From JAWXBR01 sp034440235 (GTDB taxonomy: Bacteria > Bacteroidota > Ignavibacteria > Kapaibacteriales > Kapaibacteriaceae), in the NCBI GenBank assembly GCA_034440235.1, contig JAWXBR010000010.1, forward strand, positions 1 to 64,000: 64,000 nucleotides of DNA. Reading direction: 5' to 3'. A program made the translations under genes and the position numbers. The notes beneath the pieces were generated by a model. It did no database searches. It was not told where the DNA came from and worked only from the letters and a program-made list of their open reading frames with translations. How positions within the stretch are numbered: position 1 is the first letter of the stretch; each line of letters opens with the position of its first letter. Below, piece by piece: positions 61,541-64,000 of this stretch.

Positions 61541-61556
61541 ACGATGTTCCTATTCT
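61491..61556 (-). repeat. 33-bp tandem duplication at the nuoE start
   Basis: Copies at 61491-61523 and 61524-61556 share the first 17 bases exactly and most of the rest. Each holds an ATG followed by the same codons, so nuoE has two in-frame starts 33 bp apart. Confidence 0.88.
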
Positions 61557-61744
61557 ACTTACGCGCGGACCAACGGTGGTTCTGTGTGCTAGCCAGCAAA
61601 AATAGGGAAACGGCGTATATGCGCGGCCAAGTGCGGGGATGTGGGGCCGGAGCTAGTTCAACGGGCGCTTAACGAGGTCTCGGATAATAACAACGAGCTG
61701 GAGGTCGTGGTGCTCTGGTATGTACTCATGGTCGCACCGTCCTG

Positions 61745-63229
61745 TCATACGGCGAACGTTAGTGTAAACGCGGTGCCTTTGTTTACAATGCTGCTGGCAG
61801 CAATGGTGCCGCCGAGTGCCTCGACTTGTTTCTTTACCATGTAGAGACCCATACCACGACCTTCGATGTCTGGATGAAAACGTTTGTGCAAGCCGAAAAT
61901 GTCGTTTTCGTGCGCAGTAAGATTTATACCTAACCCATTGTCGGAGAAGACAAGCTGGACAGTGTTTTCTGTTCGGCTGCTTTCTATGTGTAACGAAGCC
62001 TCGGACGTTTGCAGCCTGCGGTATTTGACACTGTTGGCAATCAGGTTGTAAAAAATACTATACATATAACTCTTTAGTATATGTATGACGTCTACCGATG
62101 AGAAGTCGGTGGTAATTGTAAAGTCGTCTTCGTCTATACCGAGTGAGAGGCATACGTCGCGAACAATGTCACCGAACCAAACCGTGTCGTGATTGTCGAG
62201 TGGGATGATCGATACGTCGATAATCGCGTTCAGGTCTTTAATGGTATCGTCCAACTTTTTGACCGACGTAACCAGTCCTGCAACACATTCGTCGGTGGTT
62301 TTTTTGTCGAGCTCTTCGTACTCGAGTAAACTTGCCAGACCAAGAATGGTAGTAACAGGTGCCCGTAGGTCGTGCGAAACGATGAAGGCAAATTGTTCGA
62401 GGTCGGTGTTGCGTTGAACTAACGACTTGACAGCAGATGCGCGCTCCAACTCTGCTAGCTTTATGTCGGTGATGTCGCGTAGTGTACCGCCAAATCGAAT
62501 GATCATGCCAGTGACAGGGTCGACATCGGCCTTGCCTTCCTGATGTACCCATCGGATGGCGCCATCTGGACGTACGATGCGGTGCGATACAGCAATCTTG
62601 GAATGCGAAATGAACGCATTCGTCTGTTTCGTAATGAGTGCTTCGCGGTCATCAGGATGCACAAACCTGTAAAAATTATCGATGGTGGCTTCAATCTGAC
62701 CCGACTCATACCCATAGATGCGATACACTTCATCAGACCATCGAACACCGTTCGGTACGCCAGGAACAGAGGCGTGCATGTCTAGCTCCCACGAACCCAT
62801 GTGCGCAATCCGCTCGGCATTCGCCATCATGCGCTGGCTGTCTCGCAACTGGTCTTCGGTCCGGCGCCGTATGGTTACATCGCGAAAGCTGCCAACCACA
62901 GCACGTACATTAGGTTCATTGAGAAGGCTCGTCAACGTCCCTTCCAGCCAGTGCCACGTGTCATCTGCATATCGCTCGCGCATTGCAAGAGGTATTGCCA
63001 CGCTTGGACGACGGTTCGCTTCTGCAAAAGCATCGCGTGTATGAGCCGTGTCGTCGTCATGTGTGAATTCTAAAATCGAATTTCCAACGAGCTGCTTTGC
63101 ACTGTAGCCTGTGTTCTGTAACACAGCTTGGCTACTATATAACGTTACACCCGACGAATCGTAAAGCGTAAGCATGTCCGTACAGGTTTCAAGTAACGAA
63201 CGGTATCCTGCATCGTTTGTTGACGGCAA
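61745..63229 (-). CDS. Soluble PAS-domain sensor histidine kinase
   Basis: 494 residues. Two PAS domains (about 8-120 and 140-255, the second with RWSDEVYRIYGYESG and FGGTLRDITDIK, a PAS/PAC type) are followed by HisKA with FIVSHDLRAPVTTILG (about 290) and an HATPase with FYNLIANSVKYR, FSDNGLGI and GRGMGLYMVKKQVEALGG. No membrane helix, so it senses a cytoplasmic signal. It lies downstream of a CheY-like regulator and another kinase on the same strand, 143 bp after the regulator. The 204 bp between it and nuoE hold no gene. Confidence 0.92.
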   Translation of the reverse strand: MPSTNDAGYRSLLETCTDMLTLYDSSGVTLYSSQAVLQNTGYSAKQLVGNSILEFTHDDDTAHTRDAFAEANRRPSVAIPLAMRERYADDTWHWLEGTLTSLLNEPNVRAVVGSFRDVTIRRRTEDQLRDSQRMMANAERIAHMGSWELDMHASVPGVPNGVRWSDEVYRIYGYESGQIEATIDNFYRFVHPDDREALITKQTNAFISHSKIAVSHRIVRPDGAIRWVHQEGKADVDPVTGMIIRFGGTLRDITDIKLAELERASAVKSLVQRNTDLEQFAFIVSHDLRAPVTTILGLASLLEYEELDKKTTDECVAGLVTSVKKLDDTIKDLNAIIDVSIIPLDNHDTVWFGDIVRDVCLSLGIDEDDFTITTDFSSVDVIHILKSYMYSIFYNLIANSVKYRRLQTSEASLHIESSRTENTVQLVFSDNGLGINLTAHENDIFGLHKRFHPDIEGRGMGLYMVKKQVEALGGTIAASSIVNKGTAFTLTFAV

Positions 63230-63372
63230 CGCGGTAAGCCTCTTAATGAACGATAGGCCAATCTATTAAACCACTTGCGCCGAACCGCCTAGCTGTCTCA
63301 AAGTTCCAATTCAATATTCGCGTATTTCGGTATTAGGTATCGCCAGCGTGTGTATGAATATGCACGTGGGGC

Positions 63373-63804
63373 CTAGTTGAGAAGGCGACGCACGACGTCG
63401 CGGGTAAGGGGCTTGATGATGAGGCCTGCGACGTCGGGGTCTTGCTCGGCGCGACGGTGATCGGCGGGATTGACGGTAGAGGAGACGATGTAAATCTGGA
63501 TGTTGTCTTTGCAGATGTCAGAGAACTTGTTGAATTCTTCGAGGAAATCCCATCCGGACATAACAGGCATGTTTAGATCGAGAAAGACTCGAATACTGTC
63601 GCTCTTACGCGAGCTGCATGCATCGTGTACGTATTGCAGTCCGCGTGTTGGGTCGGTGAAGTCGACTACTTCTACGTCGTGCGAGCCGACGATCTGAATG
63701 AATTTTTTACATACCATGTTATTAAGTGGATCATCATCGATAAGAATAACGAGCTGGTGCTGCTGATCCTCGAACACGGTCTTGACATCGTTGGTCGCTG
63801 TCAT
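63373..63804 (-). CDS. Single-domain response regulator (CheY-like)
   Basis: 143 residues from ATG 63804. A receiver domain only: acidic pocket VILIDDDPLNN, phosphorylated Asp in VFLDLNMPVMSGW (about 77-79), Ser/Thr in IVSSTV and the conserved Lys in LIIKPLT. No output domain, so it works by protein contact or as a phosphate relay. Position 17 bp after the partial kinase suggests they are partners; the PAS kinase downstream could feed the same regulator. Confidence 0.92.
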   Translation of the reverse strand: MTATNDVKTVFEDQQHQLVILIDDDPLNNMVCKKFIQIVGSHDVEVVDFTDPTRGLQYVHDACSSRKSDSIRVFLDLNMPVMSGWDFLEEFNKFSDICKDNIQIYIVSSTVNPADHRRAEQDPDVAGLIIKPLTRDVVRRLLN

Positions 63805-63820
63805 AATGTGCAACTCTCCT

Positions 63821-64000
63821 TCATAACGGGAACTCCAGAATAAAATCTGTGCCTTTGTTTACTGCACTTCGAACTTCGATGGTGCCGCCAAGGGCTTCGA
63901 CCTGCGACTTTACCATATACAGACCGAGTCCGTGACCAGCGATGTCTTTGTGTACACGAACATGTTTCGCAAAAATGTCTGTGGTATTGTCAATCAGGTC
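63821..64000 (-). CDS. Sensor histidine kinase, C-terminal end (partial)
   Basis: Open on the minus strand from the window edge to a TGA at 63821-63823. The 59 residues include IFAKHVRVHKDIAGHGLGLYM and VKSQVEALGGTIEVRSAVNKGT, the G2 box and end of an HATPase domain. It is closely similar to the end of the PAS kinase at 61745-63229 (GLYMVKxQVEALGGTI and VNKGTxF shared), so the two kinases are paralogues. The rest of the gene lies right of the window. Confidence 0.88.
   Translation of the reverse strand, partial: DLIDNTTDIFAKHVRVHKDIAGHGLGLYMVKSQVEALGGTIEVRSAVNKGTDFILEFPL

Overview
The window looks like chromosome of a Bacteroidota/Chlorobi-group bacterium, probably close to Candidatus Kapabacteria (inferred from gene content, not from a marker tree). 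The evidence is a full-length SprA translocon protein, a PorQ-family protein and large secreted proteins with type IX secretion (T9SS) sorting tails, together with RimO, MtaB, CoaD, RsmD, HrcA-GrpE-DnaJ and ParAB of ordinary bacterial type. From about 8.5 kb on, the DNA is of balanced composition. Positions 1 to about 8.47 kb are visibly AT-rich and look foreign.

Positions 1-8470 are the most remarkable part. I read them as a chromosomal integron whose integrase points towards its cassettes. Position 1 opens inside the C-terminus of an IntI-like tyrosine recombinase (stop at 87), followed by an attI-like spacer and two cassettes. Each cassette ends in a 132-137 bp attC-like palindrome (1038-1169 and 8334-8470). 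The bases at the start of each cassette are complementary in 14 of 15 positions to the bases leading into R'' of that same cassette's attC, which is expected if each element was once a closed circle. Cassette 1 (987 bp) carries a HEPN-type TIGR02391 protein. Cassette 2 (7301 bp) carries a whole restriction-modification system: a PLD-family nuclease (BfiI/NgoFVII type), two large N6-adenine-type methyltransferases and an XRE controller. A truncated peroxiredoxin lies at the boundary with the backbone.

8.97-18.3 kb (minus strand) is housekeeping: rimO, coaD, rsmD, a DUF3822-like gene, a ComEA-like gene, dnaJ-grpE-hrcA, and a GH2-fold protein with a membrane tail that seems to have lost both catalytic glutamates. 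18.45-29.5 kb (plus strand) has sprA, then a tightly coupled run NUDIX-parA-parB-thioesterase-porQ and a small secreted protein. 29.5-40.8 kb has a soluble TPR histidine kinase, a secreted subtilase, two VWA proteins, an Ogg2-type DNA glycosylase, mtaB and an M55 peptidase. 40.8-48.2 kb mixes truA, an M48 protease, an FAD oxidase, a glycosyltransferase, lipoproteins and a self-cleaving S24 repressor. 48.3-60.5 kb holds large secreted proteins, including one T9SS cargo gene split by an in-frame TGA. The right end has nuoE and a two-component cluster cut by the window edge.

Repeat-driven remodelling of gene starts recurs through the backbone. Four genes (porQ-like, M48 protease, FAD oxidase, nuoE) have a 30-35 bp tandem duplication exactly at the translation start. 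mtaB carries an in-frame palindromic repeat, and a 1.1 kb-residue secreted protein appears to begin inside a REP-like palindrome. No tRNA, rRNA, CRISPR array, prophage or transposase was seen.
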